Numbered from the stretch's first letter, positions 1 through 5,985 are shown. The stretch: DNA of 8,937 bases from Actinomycetes bacterium (GCA_023386675.1 JAEWJG010000054.1:1-8937), one strand, 5' to 3'. Program-made: numbers and translations. The notes: a model not told the origin generated them from the letters alone.

Positions 1-153
1 GCGCCCGACACCGGCCCCACCACCCCGCGCAGCACCGCGCTCGGCACCGCGCCCGGCAGGGCGCTCGACACCGCGCCCGGCAGCGCGCCCGACACCGCGC
101 CCGCCACCGCCACCCCTGGCGACACCCCCATCCACCACGAGGAGGAGCGCTGA
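1..153 (+). CDS. C-terminal tail of an upstream protein (partial)
   Basis: Frame 1 is open from the window edge to TGA at 151-153. It encodes 50 residues dominated by Ala, Pro, Thr, Gly and Asp, ending in a charged IHHEEER. Almost every third position is G or C (one CCT is the exception), whereas the other two frames give A-ending codons or an unlikely His/Arg-rich peptide, so frame 1 is the coding one. The stop overlaps the next start as TGATG, which suggests translational coupling, and the GAGGAG inside the last codons also serves as the Shine-Dalgarno of the next gene. The tail looks disordered and has no recognisable domain. In related actinobacteria the gene before this DUF2520-panC-lysS block is often a PH-domain membrane protein; that identity is inference only. 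Confidence 0.65.
   Translation, partial: APDTGPTTPRSTALGTAPGRALDTAPGSAPDTAPATATPGDTPIHHEEER
43..114 (+). repeat. 24-bp in-frame tandem repeat, three units
   Basis: Three consecutive 24-bp (8-codon) units lie at 43-66, 67-90 and 91-114 and encode GTAPGRAL, DTAPGSAP and DTAPATAT. The first half of each unit (G/D-T-A-P) is conserved and the last unit is the most diverged. Because the unit is a multiple of three, copy-number change would lengthen or shorten the disordered tail without breaking the frame or the coupled start downstream. Confidence 0.6.
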
Positions 154-968
154 TGCTGCCGTCCGCCCGTCCGCCATCGCAGCGCTCCGGCCGCCTGGGG
201 CTCGGCATCGTGGGAGCGGGGCGGGTCGGCCCCGTGCTGGGCTCCGCACTCGCCGGCGCCGGGCATGCGATCGTCGGCATCTCCGCGGTGTCGGAGGCCA
301 GCCGTGAGCGCGCGCAGGCGATGCTGCCCCAGGTGCCGATCCTCGACATCCCGACGATCGTCGAGAGGAGCGAGCTCGTCATCCTCGCCGTCCCGGACGC
401 CGAGCTGCCCCAGCTCGTCGCCGGGCTCGCCGCGACCGGGACCTGGCAGCCCGGACAGATCGTGCTGCACACCGCTCCGGCCTACGGCATCGGCGTGCTC
501 CAGCCCGCCGCAGCGGCGGGTGCCATCCCGCTCGCGGTGCATCCGGCGCTCGAGTTCACAGGCACCAGCCTCGATCTCACCCGCTTGGGCGAGAGCTACT
601 TCGCCGTGACGGCTCCAGCGCCGGTGCTCCCGATCGCGCAGGCGCTGGTGGTCGAGATGGGCGGCGAACCGGTCGTCGTCGCGGAGACCGATCGGCCGGC
701 GTACGCGGAGGCGATCGCCACCGCCACCTCGTTCTCGCGCTCGATCGTCGAGCAGTCGACCGGCCTGCTGCAGGGGATCGGCGTGGAGAACCCCGGGTCG
801 TTCCTCAGCTCGCTGGTCCGGTCGTCGGTGGACAACGCCTTGACGCGCGCCGGAGCGCCGACGCGCCTCGACCTGGACGACGTGCTGGACGCGCTCGGGG
901 ACGACGACGGACCCGGCACCGGCGACCCCGACGACGACGGGCGCGGCTGGTACCTGCGCGGCGAGTAG
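153..968 (+). CDS. Rossmann-like and DUF2520 domain protein, putative ketopantoate reductase-like
   Basis: The 271-residue protein opens with a dinucleotide-binding Rossmann fold (about residues 15-145) with GAGRVG at 21-26 on the first beta-alpha turn. The loop motif HPALEF at 130-135 is typical of this family. A helical DUF2520-type domain follows (about 150-232, including RPAYAEAIATA at 181-191). The last 30 residues are acidic and look disordered (DDVLDALGDDDG, then DPDDDGRG). The ATG overlaps the previous stop (TGATG) with GGAGGAG just upstream, and no better start precedes the Rossmann strand. It lies directly before panC, as family members do in many actinobacteria, which suggests NAD(P)-dependent chemistry in pantothenate synthesis. 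The DUF2520-type protein PanG is, as I recall, a ketopantoate reductase in other bacteria. Fold is fairly sure; substrate is inferred. Confidence 0.85.
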   Translation: MLPSARPPSQRSGRLGLGIVGAGRVGPVLGSALAGAGHAIVGISAVSEASRERAQAMLPQVPILDIPTIVERSELVILAVPDAELPQLVAGLAATGTWQPGQIVLHTAPAYGIGVLQPAAAAGAIPLAVHPALEFTGTSLDLTRLGESYFAVTAPAPVLPIAQALVVEMGGEPVVVAETDRPAYAEAIATATSFSRSIVEQSTGLLQGIGVENPGSFLSSLVRSSVDNALTRAGAPTRLDLDDVLDALGDDDGPGTGDPDDDGRGWYLRGE

Positions 969-1000
969 CCTGGTCGAGGCCGGCGATGACCGGCCGGAGG
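966..1000 (+). promoter_or_regulatory. Possible promoter, 5' stem-loop and Shine-Dalgarno of panC
   Basis: TAGCCT at 966-971 fits an actinobacterial -10 and overlaps the DUF2520 stop codon. The usual distance puts transcription start near 978. There begins a perfect 6-bp stem-loop: GGCCGG (978-983), loop CGATGA, CCGGCC (990-995). GGAGG (996-1000) follows with no gap. If the promoter is real, the mRNA would start with a hairpin stacked against the ribosome site, which could stabilise the message or tune panC translation. There is no clear -35. The stem and Shine-Dalgarno are seen directly; promoter activity is inferred. Confidence 0.4.
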
Positions 1001-1007
1001 GATGCGG

Positions 1008-1880
1008 ATGCCTGAGATCGTCACCACCATCGCCGCGCTGCGGAAGCGCATCGCCGAGGAACGGCGGTCCGCCCGACAGGACGGACCGGCCGACGCGCCC
1101 ACCGGGCGGGTCGTGCTCGTGCCGACGATGGGTGCTCTCCACGATGGGCACCTCCGGCTGGTGTCCAGCGCGCGCGATCTCGGCGGGTTCGTCGTGGTCT
1201 CGATCTTCGTGAACCCGCTGCAGTTCGGACCGGGCGAGGACCTCGACCGCTACCCCCGCACCCTCGACGCGGACGTGGCTGCGCTCGATGGCCTCGCGGA
1301 TGTCGTCTTCGCCCCGACCGCCGCGGAGATGTACCCGAACGGACCCAGCGAGACGCGGGTGACGGCGGGTGAGTCGGGCACGCTGTTCGAGGGAGCATCC
1401 CGTCCCGGCCACTTCGACGGAGTGCTGACCGTGGTGAGTAAGCTCTTCCACATCGTGCAGCCCGACGTCGCCGTCTTCGGGCAGAAGGACGCCCAGCAGG
1501 TGCATGTCATCGGGCGCATGGTGGACGACCTGAACCTCCCGGTGACGATCGCCGTCGTCGACACCGTCCGTGAGGAGGACGGGCTGGCCCTCTCGAGCCG
1601 CAACCGCTACCTCGACGAGGATGACCGAGTGGCGGCCGTGACGCTCTCGGAGGCTCTCGGCGCAGCGGCCGAGGCTGCGACCGGCGGTGTCGCCGCGGCG
1701 CTCGAGGCGGCCCGCGGGCGCATCGAGGTCCAGCCTGCCGTTAAGCTGGATTATCTCGCGATCGTCGAGCCGGAGTCCTTCCGGGAGGCATCGCCAGACC
1801 ACCACGGTCCCGCCCTGGTGCTGATCGCCGCGCGGGTCGGAACGACCCGGCTGATCGACAACAAGCGCATCACGACGTGA
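1008..1880 (+). CDS. panC: Pantothenate synthetase PanC
   Basis: Pantoate--beta-alanine ligase is cytosolic and condenses pantoate with beta-alanine using ATP, the last step of pantothenate synthesis. The 290-residue product carries the family signatures: VPTMGALHDGHL at 38-49 (the HxGH-type ATP site is H45-D-G-H48), FVNPLQFGPGEDLDRYPRT at 67-85, RPGHFDGVLTVVSKLF at 132-147, FGQKDAQQ at 157-164 and the KMSKS-like LSSRN at 195-199. The end, RVGTTRLIDNKR, is complete. ATG at 1002 is also in frame but lies 1 nt from GGAGG (996-1000); ATG at 1008 has a 7-nt spacer and is preferred. It follows the DUF2520 gene by 39 nt and precedes lysS by 42 nt. No panD is present here. Confidence 0.97.
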   Translation: MPEIVTTIAALRKRIAEERRSARQDGPADAPTGRVVLVPTMGALHDGHLRLVSSARDLGGFVVVSIFVNPLQFGPGEDLDRYPRTLDADVAALDGLADVVFAPTAAEMYPNGPSETRVTAGESGTLFEGASRPGHFDGVLTVVSKLFHIVQPDVAVFGQKDAQQVHVIGRMVDDLNLPVTIAVVDTVREEDGLALSSRNRYLDEDDRVAAVTLSEALGAAAEAATGGVAAALEAARGRIEVQPAVKLDYLAIVEPESFREASPDHHGPALVLIAARVGTTRLIDNKRITT

Positions 1881-1922
1881 CCTGAGCAGTACGACGACGC
1901 CACCCGGAACGGAAAGACAGCG

Positions 1923-3449
1923 ATGACCGACGCGCAGACCACCGCCGACGACCTGGCCCTCGACCCGACGGACGAGGATGTCAGCGAGCAGAAGGCGGTC
2001 CGGCTGAGCAAGCGCGACCGCCTCTTGGCCGAGGCGGAGAACGCGGGCGGCGGCGCCTACCCGGTTCACGTCCCGGTCACCACGACCATCCCCGCGGTGC
2101 GCGCGAAGTGGGAGCACCTCCAGCCCGACGAGGCTTCTGGCGAGATCGTCGGCATCGCCGGCCGCGTCGTCCACCTCCGCAACACGGGCAAGCTCTGCTT
2201 CGCCGTGCTCCAGGCCGGGGACGGCTCCCGCATCCAGGTCATGGTCTCGCTCGCCGCCGTCGGCGAGGAGTCGCTCGTCGCGTGGAAGGAGCTCGTCGAC
2301 CTCGGCGATCACGTCTTCGTCTCGGGCGAGGTCATCTCGAGCCGTCGCGGCGAGCTCTCGGTGATGGCGCAGGAGTGGCGCATCGCCGCAAAGGCCCTGC
2401 TGCCGCTGCCGAACCTGCACAACGAGCTGAGCGAGGAGACGCGTGTCCGCGCGCGCTACCTCGATCTGATCGCGCGCGAGCAGGCGCGCACGACCGTCCT
2501 CGACCGCGCAAAGGCCGTCGCGAGCCTCCGCCGCACGTTCGCCGAGCGCGAGTTCGTCGAGGTCGAGACGCCGATGCTGCAGGTGATGCACGGCGGGGCC
2601 TCCGCCCGTCCGTTCGTCACGCACTCGAACGCCTTCGACACCGAGCTGTACCTGCGGATCGCGCCGGAGCTCTACCTCAAGCGCGCCGTCGTCGGCGGCA
2701 TCGACCGGGTGTTCGAGATCAACCGGAACTTCCGCAACGAGGGTGCCGACTCGACCCACTCGCCCGAGTTCGCGATGCTCGAGGCCTACCAGGCCTACGG
2801 CGATTACAACTCGATCGCCGATCTGACCCAGACGCTCATCCAGGATGCTGCCGTCGCCATCTCGGGCTCGCACGTGGTCACCTGGGCCGACGGCACCGAG
2901 TACGACCTGGGCGGCGAGTGGGACCGCATCCGGATGTACGACAGCCTCTCGGCGGCGATCGACGAGGAGATCACGCCAGAGACCCCCATCGAGCGTCTCC
3001 GTCAGCTGGCCGCCGAGGCGGGCATCGAGATCGAGCACCCGCTGGCCGGCAAGTACGTCGAGGAGCTCTGGGAGCACTACGTCAAGACCGACCTCGTGCG
3101 CCCGACGTTCGTGATGGACTTCCCCGTCGACACGAGCCCGCTCGTCCGCGCCCACCGCTCGCGGGAGGGCGTGGTCGAGAAGTGGGACCTCTACACGCGC
3201 GGCTTCGAGCTCGCGACCGGCTACTCGGAGCTGATCGACCCGGTCGTCCAGCGCGAGCGGTTCGTCGAGCAGGCCAAGCTCGCCGCGGCCGGCGACAACG
3301 AGGCCATGCGTCTCGACGAGGAGTTCCTCCGGGCGCTGGAGTACGGCATGCCTCCGACCGGCGGCATGGGCATGGGCATCGACCGCCTGCTGATGGCGCT
3401 CACCGGACTCGGCATCCGCGAGACCATCCTGTTCCCGCTGGTCAAGTAG
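1923..3449 (+). CDS. lysS: Lysyl-tRNA synthetase, class II
   Basis: Charges tRNA-Lys with lysine using ATP. The 508-residue protein has a polar N-terminal extension, an OB-fold anticodon-binding domain (about 73-160, with GRVVHLRNTGKLCF) and a class II catalytic core. Motif 1 lies around FVEVETPML (211-219), followed by the family sequence HGGASARPF (223-231). Motif 2 is FEINRNFRNEG (264-274) plus DSTHSPEFAMLEAY (276-289). Motif 3 is GMPPTGGMGMGIDRLLMALTG (475-495). Length is normal. Compared with the bacterial consensus I remember, lysine-pocket segments differ (SPLVRAHR at 405-412, ATGYSELIDP at 431-440); I believe this is usual for Microbacteriaceae. A weak Shine-Dalgarno GGAAAG (1911-1916) sits 6 nt before ATG. 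It probably shares transcripts with panC. Confidence 0.97.
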   Translation: MTDAQTTADDLALDPTDEDVSEQKAVRLSKRDRLLAEAENAGGGAYPVHVPVTTTIPAVRAKWEHLQPDEASGEIVGIAGRVVHLRNTGKLCFAVLQAGDGSRIQVMVSLAAVGEESLVAWKELVDLGDHVFVSGEVISSRRGELSVMAQEWRIAAKALLPLPNLHNELSEETRVRARYLDLIAREQARTTVLDRAKAVASLRRTFAEREFVEVETPMLQVMHGGASARPFVTHSNAFDTELYLRIAPELYLKRAVVGGIDRVFEINRNFRNEGADSTHSPEFAMLEAYQAYGDYNSIADLTQTLIQDAAVAISGSHVVTWADGTEYDLGGEWDRIRMYDSLSAAIDEEITPETPIERLRQLAAEAGIEIEHPLAGKYVEELWEHYVKTDLVRPTFVMDFPVDTSPLVRAHRSREGVVEKWDLYTRGFELATGYSELIDPVVQRERFVEQAKLAAAGDNEAMRLDEEFLRALEYGMPPTGGMGMGIDRLLMALTGLGIRETILFPLVK

Positions 3450-3460
3450 CTCCCAGCGGG
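3434..3460 (+). terminator. 8-bp hairpin spanning the lysS stop codon
   Basis: CCCGCTGG (3434-3441) and CCAGCGGG (3453-3460) form a perfect 8-bp inverted repeat. The 11-nt loop contains the lysS stop codon TAG. No U-tract follows, so it is not a textbook intrinsic terminator. It could protect the 3' end of the message, attenuate read-through into the next small gene, or be incidental to the FPLVK codons. Confidence 0.35.
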
Positions 3461-3467
3461 CGCGGGT

Positions 3468-3473
3468 TAGCAT
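3468..3473 (+). promoter_or_regulatory. Possible -10 box for the 57-residue membrane protein
   Basis: TAGCAT (T3468-T3473) matches TANNNT and would start transcription near 3480, two or three bases before ATG 3483. No good -35 is visible 17-18 bp upstream. A GGAGA (3474-3478) serves as Shine-Dalgarno only if the gene is read through from lysS, so leaderless and read-through modes are both possible. Confidence 0.3.
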
Positions 3474-3482
3474 GGAGACGTT

Positions 3483-3656
3483 ATGAACGACGTCATCAGC
3501 GGTATCGTCTGGGCACTCGCACCGACCGTTCTCGTCGGTCTGCTGTTCTGGGCGATCATGCGCGCGATCGTGCGGGCCGACCGCAACGAGCGCAAGGCGT
3601 ACACCCGCATGGAGGCGGAGGAGCGGGCCCGTCGTGGGCTCGCGCCGAAGCAGTGA
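3483..3656 (+). CDS. Small single-pass membrane protein (57 aa), function unknown
   Basis: The ORF begins MNDVISGIVWALAPTVLVG and ends RRGLAPKQ. Residues about 4-27 form one hydrophobic segment (IVWALAPTVLVGLLFWAIM), followed by a strongly charged tail rich in Arg, Lys and Glu (RADRNERKAYTRMEAEERARR). This suggests a membrane anchor with a basic cytosolic helix. GGAGA (3474-3478) lies 4 nt from the ATG, and codons end mostly in G or C as in the neighbouring genes, so it is probably real despite its size. It lies 33 nt after lysS on the same strand. I do not recognise a named family. The tail could contact nucleic acid, membrane surface or a partner protein; nothing in the sequence decides this. 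Confidence 0.75.
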   Translation: MNDVISGIVWALAPTVLVGLLFWAIMRAIVRADRNERKAYTRMEAEERARRGLAPKQ

Positions 3657-3694
3657 CCGCCCCCGCGGCGAACATTCCGCTACGGTAACTCCGG

Positions 3695-3721
3695 AGGGCG
3701 CGCACGCGACCCTGTTCGTTT
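3695..3721 (+). terminator. Probable intrinsic terminator before the cardiolipin synthase gene
   Basis: AGGG (3695-3698) plus CGC (3699-3701) pair with GCG (3706-3708) and CCCT (3710-3713), with A3709 bulged and a 4-nt loop. A T-rich GTTCGTTT (3714-3721) follows directly. It would end the transcript of the lysS/small-protein block. It also lies just 5' of the GGAGG used by the cardiolipin synthase gene, so it could instead be a leader hairpin. Confidence 0.4.
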
Positions 3722-3740
3722 CGGAGGGATCTGCGCGCGG

Positions 3741-5204
3741 ATGGACACGGGATTCTGGGTGACCGTCGGCTTCTGGCTGGCCCTTCTCGTCGACTTCATC
3801 ATCCGCGTCCTCGCGATCATCATCGTGCCGCGCAACCGCAAGCCGACCTCGGCGACCGCCTGGCTGCTCGCCATCTTCCTCATCCCGTACATCGGCATCC
3901 TGTTCTTCCTGCTCATCGGCAGCTACAAGCTCCCGAAGCGGCGGCGCCAGAAGCAGGACGAGATCAACCGCTTCATCATCGACAGCACCGAGGGCATCGA
4001 GCGGGTGCGCCGCGATCATCCGTGGCCGCCGTGGCTCGAGGGCGTGGTCGAACTGAACCGCAAGCTCGGCGCCATGCCGCTGGTCGGCGGCAACCGGGCC
4101 AGCCTCAACGGCGACTACCAGGGGTCGCTCGACGCGATGGCGGCGGAGATCGCCAAGGCGCGCCGCTACGTGCACGTCGAGTTCTACATCCTCACGCTGG
4201 ACAAGACGACCGGGCCCCTGTTCGACGAGCTCGAGGCGGCCGTCAAGCGCGGGGTCATCGTCCGTGTGCTGCTCGACCACATCGCGTCGCTCCGGACCCC
4301 CGACTACAGGGCGACTCTCAGACGGCTCACCGCCATGGGCGCCAAGTGGCAGCTGATGCTGCCGATCCAGCCCTTCCGGGGCAAGTACCAGCGGCCCGAC
4401 CTGCGCAATCACCGCAAGCTGCTCATCGTCGACGGCCGCGTGGCCTTCATGGGCTCGCAGAACATCATCGACCGCAGCTACAACAAGAAGTCGAACATCC
4501 GGCGCGGGCTCAAGTGGAAGGAATTGATCGTCCGGCTCGAGGGACCGATCGTCGCCGGCCTGAACGCCATCTTCATCACCGACTGGTACAGCGAGACAGA
4601 CGAGCTGCTGCGCCGCGAGACCGAGCCGATCACGGACGAGATCGACGACGACGAGCTCGACGCACAGGTCGTACCTTCTGGGCCCGGGTTCGCCGGCGAG
4701 AACAACCTGCGGCTCTTCCTGGCGTTGTTGTACTACGCCCAGGAGCGCATCGTCATCACGTCGCCGTATTTCGTGCCCGACGAGTCGATGCTCATGGCCA
4801 TCACCTCCGCCGTGCAGCGGGGGATCAAGGTCGACCTGTTCGTCTCGGAGATCGGCGACCAGGCGCTCGTCTACCATGCGCAGCGGTCGTACTACGAAGC
4901 GCTGCTGCGGGCGGGCGTGCGCATCTGGATGTACAAGGCCCCGTACATCCTTCATGCGAAGCACTTCACGATCGACGACGACGTGGCGGTCATCGGTTCG
5001 AGCAACATGGACATGCGCTCCTTCCAGCTCAACATGGAGGTGTCGTTGATGGTGCGCGGCAGCTCCTTCGTCGAGGAGATGCGCAGGGTCGAGGACGGCT
5101 ACCGCAACGACAGCCGCGAGCTCACGCTCGAAGAGTGGATGAAGCAGCCGTTGCGCTCGGCCGTGCTGGACAATCTCGCGCGCCTCACCTCCGCGCTGCA
5201 GTAG
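3741..5204 (+). CDS. cls: Cardiolipin synthase (phospholipase D family)
   Basis: A membrane enzyme that makes cardiolipin by phosphatidyl transfer. The 487-residue protein has two N-terminal membrane segments (about 5-29 and 38-60) followed by the basic stretch KLPKRRRQKQ, the usual PLDc_N layout. Two phospholipase D catalytic motifs follow: H224-x-K226-x4-D231 in NHRKLLIVDGRVAFMGSQN, and H405-x-K407-x4-D412 in HAKHFTIDDDVAVIGSSN. Both are intact, so the enzyme should be active, and length is typical. An acidic linker (about 285-308) separates the halves. The only upstream Shine-Dalgarno, GGAGG at 3723-3727, is 13 nt from ATG, longer than optimal, but no other start lies in frame. Bacterial type with two PLD motifs: acts on phosphatidylglycerol, or possibly CDP-diacylglycerol plus phosphatidylglycerol. 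Convergent with the toxin-antitoxin operon. Confidence 0.95.
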   Translation: MDTGFWVTVGFWLALLVDFIIRVLAIIIVPRNRKPTSATAWLLAIFLIPYIGILFFLLIGSYKLPKRRRQKQDEINRFIIDSTEGIERVRRDHPWPPWLEGVVELNRKLGAMPLVGGNRASLNGDYQGSLDAMAAEIAKARRYVHVEFYILTLDKTTGPLFDELEAAVKRGVIVRVLLDHIASLRTPDYRATLRRLTAMGAKWQLMLPIQPFRGKYQRPDLRNHRKLLIVDGRVAFMGSQNIIDRSYNKKSNIRRGLKWKELIVRLEGPIVAGLNAIFITDWYSETDELLRRETEPITDEIDDDELDAQVVPSGPGFAGENNLRLFLALLYYAQERIVITSPYFVPDESMLMAITSAVQRGIKVDLFVSEIGDQALVYHAQRSYYEALLRAGVRIWMYKAPYILHAKHFTIDDDVAVIGSSNMDMRSFQLNMEVSLMVRGSSFVEEMRRVEDGYRNDSRELTLEEWMKQPLRSAVLDNLARLTSALQ

Positions 5205-5218
5205 GGCGGAACTCGCCC
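5204..5218. terminator. Weak hairpin between convergent cls and vapC
   Basis: GGGCG (5204-5208), loop GAACT, CGCCC (5214-5218) form a 5-bp stem in the 16-nt gap between the two stop codons. No U-tract is present on either strand, so termination here is uncertain. Nothing else in this gap looks like a stronger terminator. Confidence 0.25.
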
Positions 5219-5220
5219 GC

Positions 5221-5634
5221 TCAGGCGGCCGACAGCTCTTCGAGCAGTCGGACGTCGCATGCTCCCCGTGCCGCGCGCGCGAGCCTTTTGTCCGCGGTGA
5301 TGAGCGGGATGCCGAGGTCGGCGGCAAGAGCGACGTACATACCGTCATAGGCCGTCACTCGATCGCGCAACCGCCACGCCTCCCAGGTCAGGGGGCCGTG
5401 CTCGAAACGCGTGAGGTCGAGCCGATGGAATTCGGCCAGCAACTGTTCGAACCGGTCGATGAGCTCGGGATTCCGACGTGCGAGTCCCCTCACGGCGTTC
5501 ACGAACTCCGCGTCGACCAGATGTGGTGCGCCGAGCAGGCATTCGGATAGTTCCGGGTTGCCGCGGACCGCTGCGAGACCTCCGTCGAACATGAGCTCGA
5601 CGAGCGCGCTGCAGTCGATCACCGCGGCGATCAT
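5221..5634 (-). CDS. vapC: VapC-family PIN-domain toxin (ribonuclease)
   Basis: A 137-residue single PIN domain, starting MIAAVIDCSALVELM. The four acidic residues that bind Mg2+ in this nuclease family are present and correctly spaced: D7, E43 (in LVDAEFVNAVRG), D97 (in TAYDGMYVALA) and D115 (in LITADKRLARAA). It therefore looks catalytically intact; VapC toxins cut tRNA, rRNA or mRNA, and the target cannot be read from sequence. The frame is open further upstream, but ATG at 5634 begins the PIN fold, overlaps the antitoxin stop as ATGA, and has GGAGGA (minus strand, 5642-5647) 7 nt away. Such overlap keeps toxin synthesis coupled to antitoxin synthesis. By eye the operon is less extreme in GC bias than its neighbours, consistent with acquisition. 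Confidence 0.93.
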   Translation of the reverse strand: MIAAVIDCSALVELMFDGGLAAVRGNPELSECLLGAPHLVDAEFVNAVRGLARRNPELIDRFEQLLAEFHRLDLTRFEHGPLTWEAWRLRDRVTAYDGMYVALAADLGIPLITADKRLARAARGACDVRLLEELSAA

Positions 5635-5909
5635 CGGCCCTTCCTCCCTTCGTCGATCGCACGGATGATGTCTTCGGTCGTGAACTCGAAGCGAGGAAGC
5701 GGCTCTGCTGATTGTGAGGCAGCGGCGACGCGCGCTTCGTGCGCAGCCTTCAGCTCGTTCCACCGGTCTTCGATTCGCAGCTTCTCAGCCATCCGGGTGA
5801 GCTCCCGCCGGAGAAACTCCGAGTAGGACAGCCCTTTGTCTGCGGCGGCTCGCTTCAGGCGGTCGTCGACGGCCGGGTCGAGATCTCTAACTTGCACGGT
5901 GACTCCCAT
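5631..5909 (-). CDS. vapB: VapB/FitA-like antitoxin with ribbon-helix-helix domain
   Basis: A 92-residue protein. The first 40 residues (MGVTVQVRDLDPAVDDRLKR, then GLSYSEFLRRELTRMAE) match a ribbon-helix-helix DNA-binding fold: a short beta-strand pairs in the dimer and reads the operator. The rest is helical and charged, with a C-terminal FTTEDIIRAIDEGRKGR segment of the kind that sits in the toxin active site. It should neutralise the PIN toxin and, with it, repress the operon. Start at 5909 is chosen because the RHH fold begins there and a -10 box TATCCT ends 7 nt before it; no Shine-Dalgarno is present, which fits a leaderless message. In-frame ATGs farther upstream would add a non-family peptide encoded by the operator. 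Confidence 0.92.
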   Translation of the reverse strand: MGVTVQVRDLDPAVDDRLKRAAADKGLSYSEFLRRELTRMAEKLRIEDRWNELKAAHEARVAAASQSAEPLPRFEFTTEDIIRAIDEGRKGR

Positions 5910-5916
5910 GAGTTCA

Positions 5917-5961
5917 AGGATAGATGGGTGGTGCATGCGGATGCAATTGATCTGCATGCAT
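5917..5961 (-). promoter_or_regulatory. vapBC promoter with operator-like TGCATGC repeats
   Basis: On the minus strand, TATCCT (5922-5917) is placed so that transcription would begin at 5910/5909, the vapB ATG. TTGCAT (5946-5941) is a partial -35 with an 18-bp spacer. Over and upstream of it lie the palindromes TGCATGC (5932-5938) and TGCATGCA (5953-5960), whose centres are 21 bp apart, two DNA turns. An extra inverted pair ATGCA (5941-5945) / TGCAT (5953-5957) shares the second site. VapB-type dimers bind such repeats, so this is a good candidate autoregulatory operator. Confidence 0.55.
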
Positions 5962-5985
5962 AGGGAGATCGTCGCATTCCGGGCA
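5959..5985 (+). pseudogene. Possible relic of a second pirin C-terminus, opposite strand
   Basis: Read on the plus strand these nine codons give HREIVAFRA. The intact pirin on the minus strand has HDEIVAFRA (residues 276-284, DNA 6176-6202). The DNA matches at 20 of 27 positions and at 18 of 20 in the core. Apart from the one changed codon (AGG versus GAC), all differences are synonymous third positions (CAT/CAC, GCA/GCG, CGG/CGA, GCA/GCG). No pirin homology continues on either side. Either it is a degraded copy left by a duplication or inversion, or a chance inverted repeat. Confidence 0.35.

Noticed and set aside
3472..3486. A four-codon upstream ORF (ATG GAG ACG TTA TGA) whose stop overlaps the ATG of the 57-residue protein.
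   Set aside because: It has no Shine-Dalgarno of its own and its bases double as the -10 end and the GGAGA ribosome site; chance is the simplest explanation.
2108..3688. A 526-residue plus-strand frame overlapping lysS.
   Set aside because: It is Arg/Pro/Ala-rich shadow coding; lysS in the other frame has complete class II synthetase motifs.
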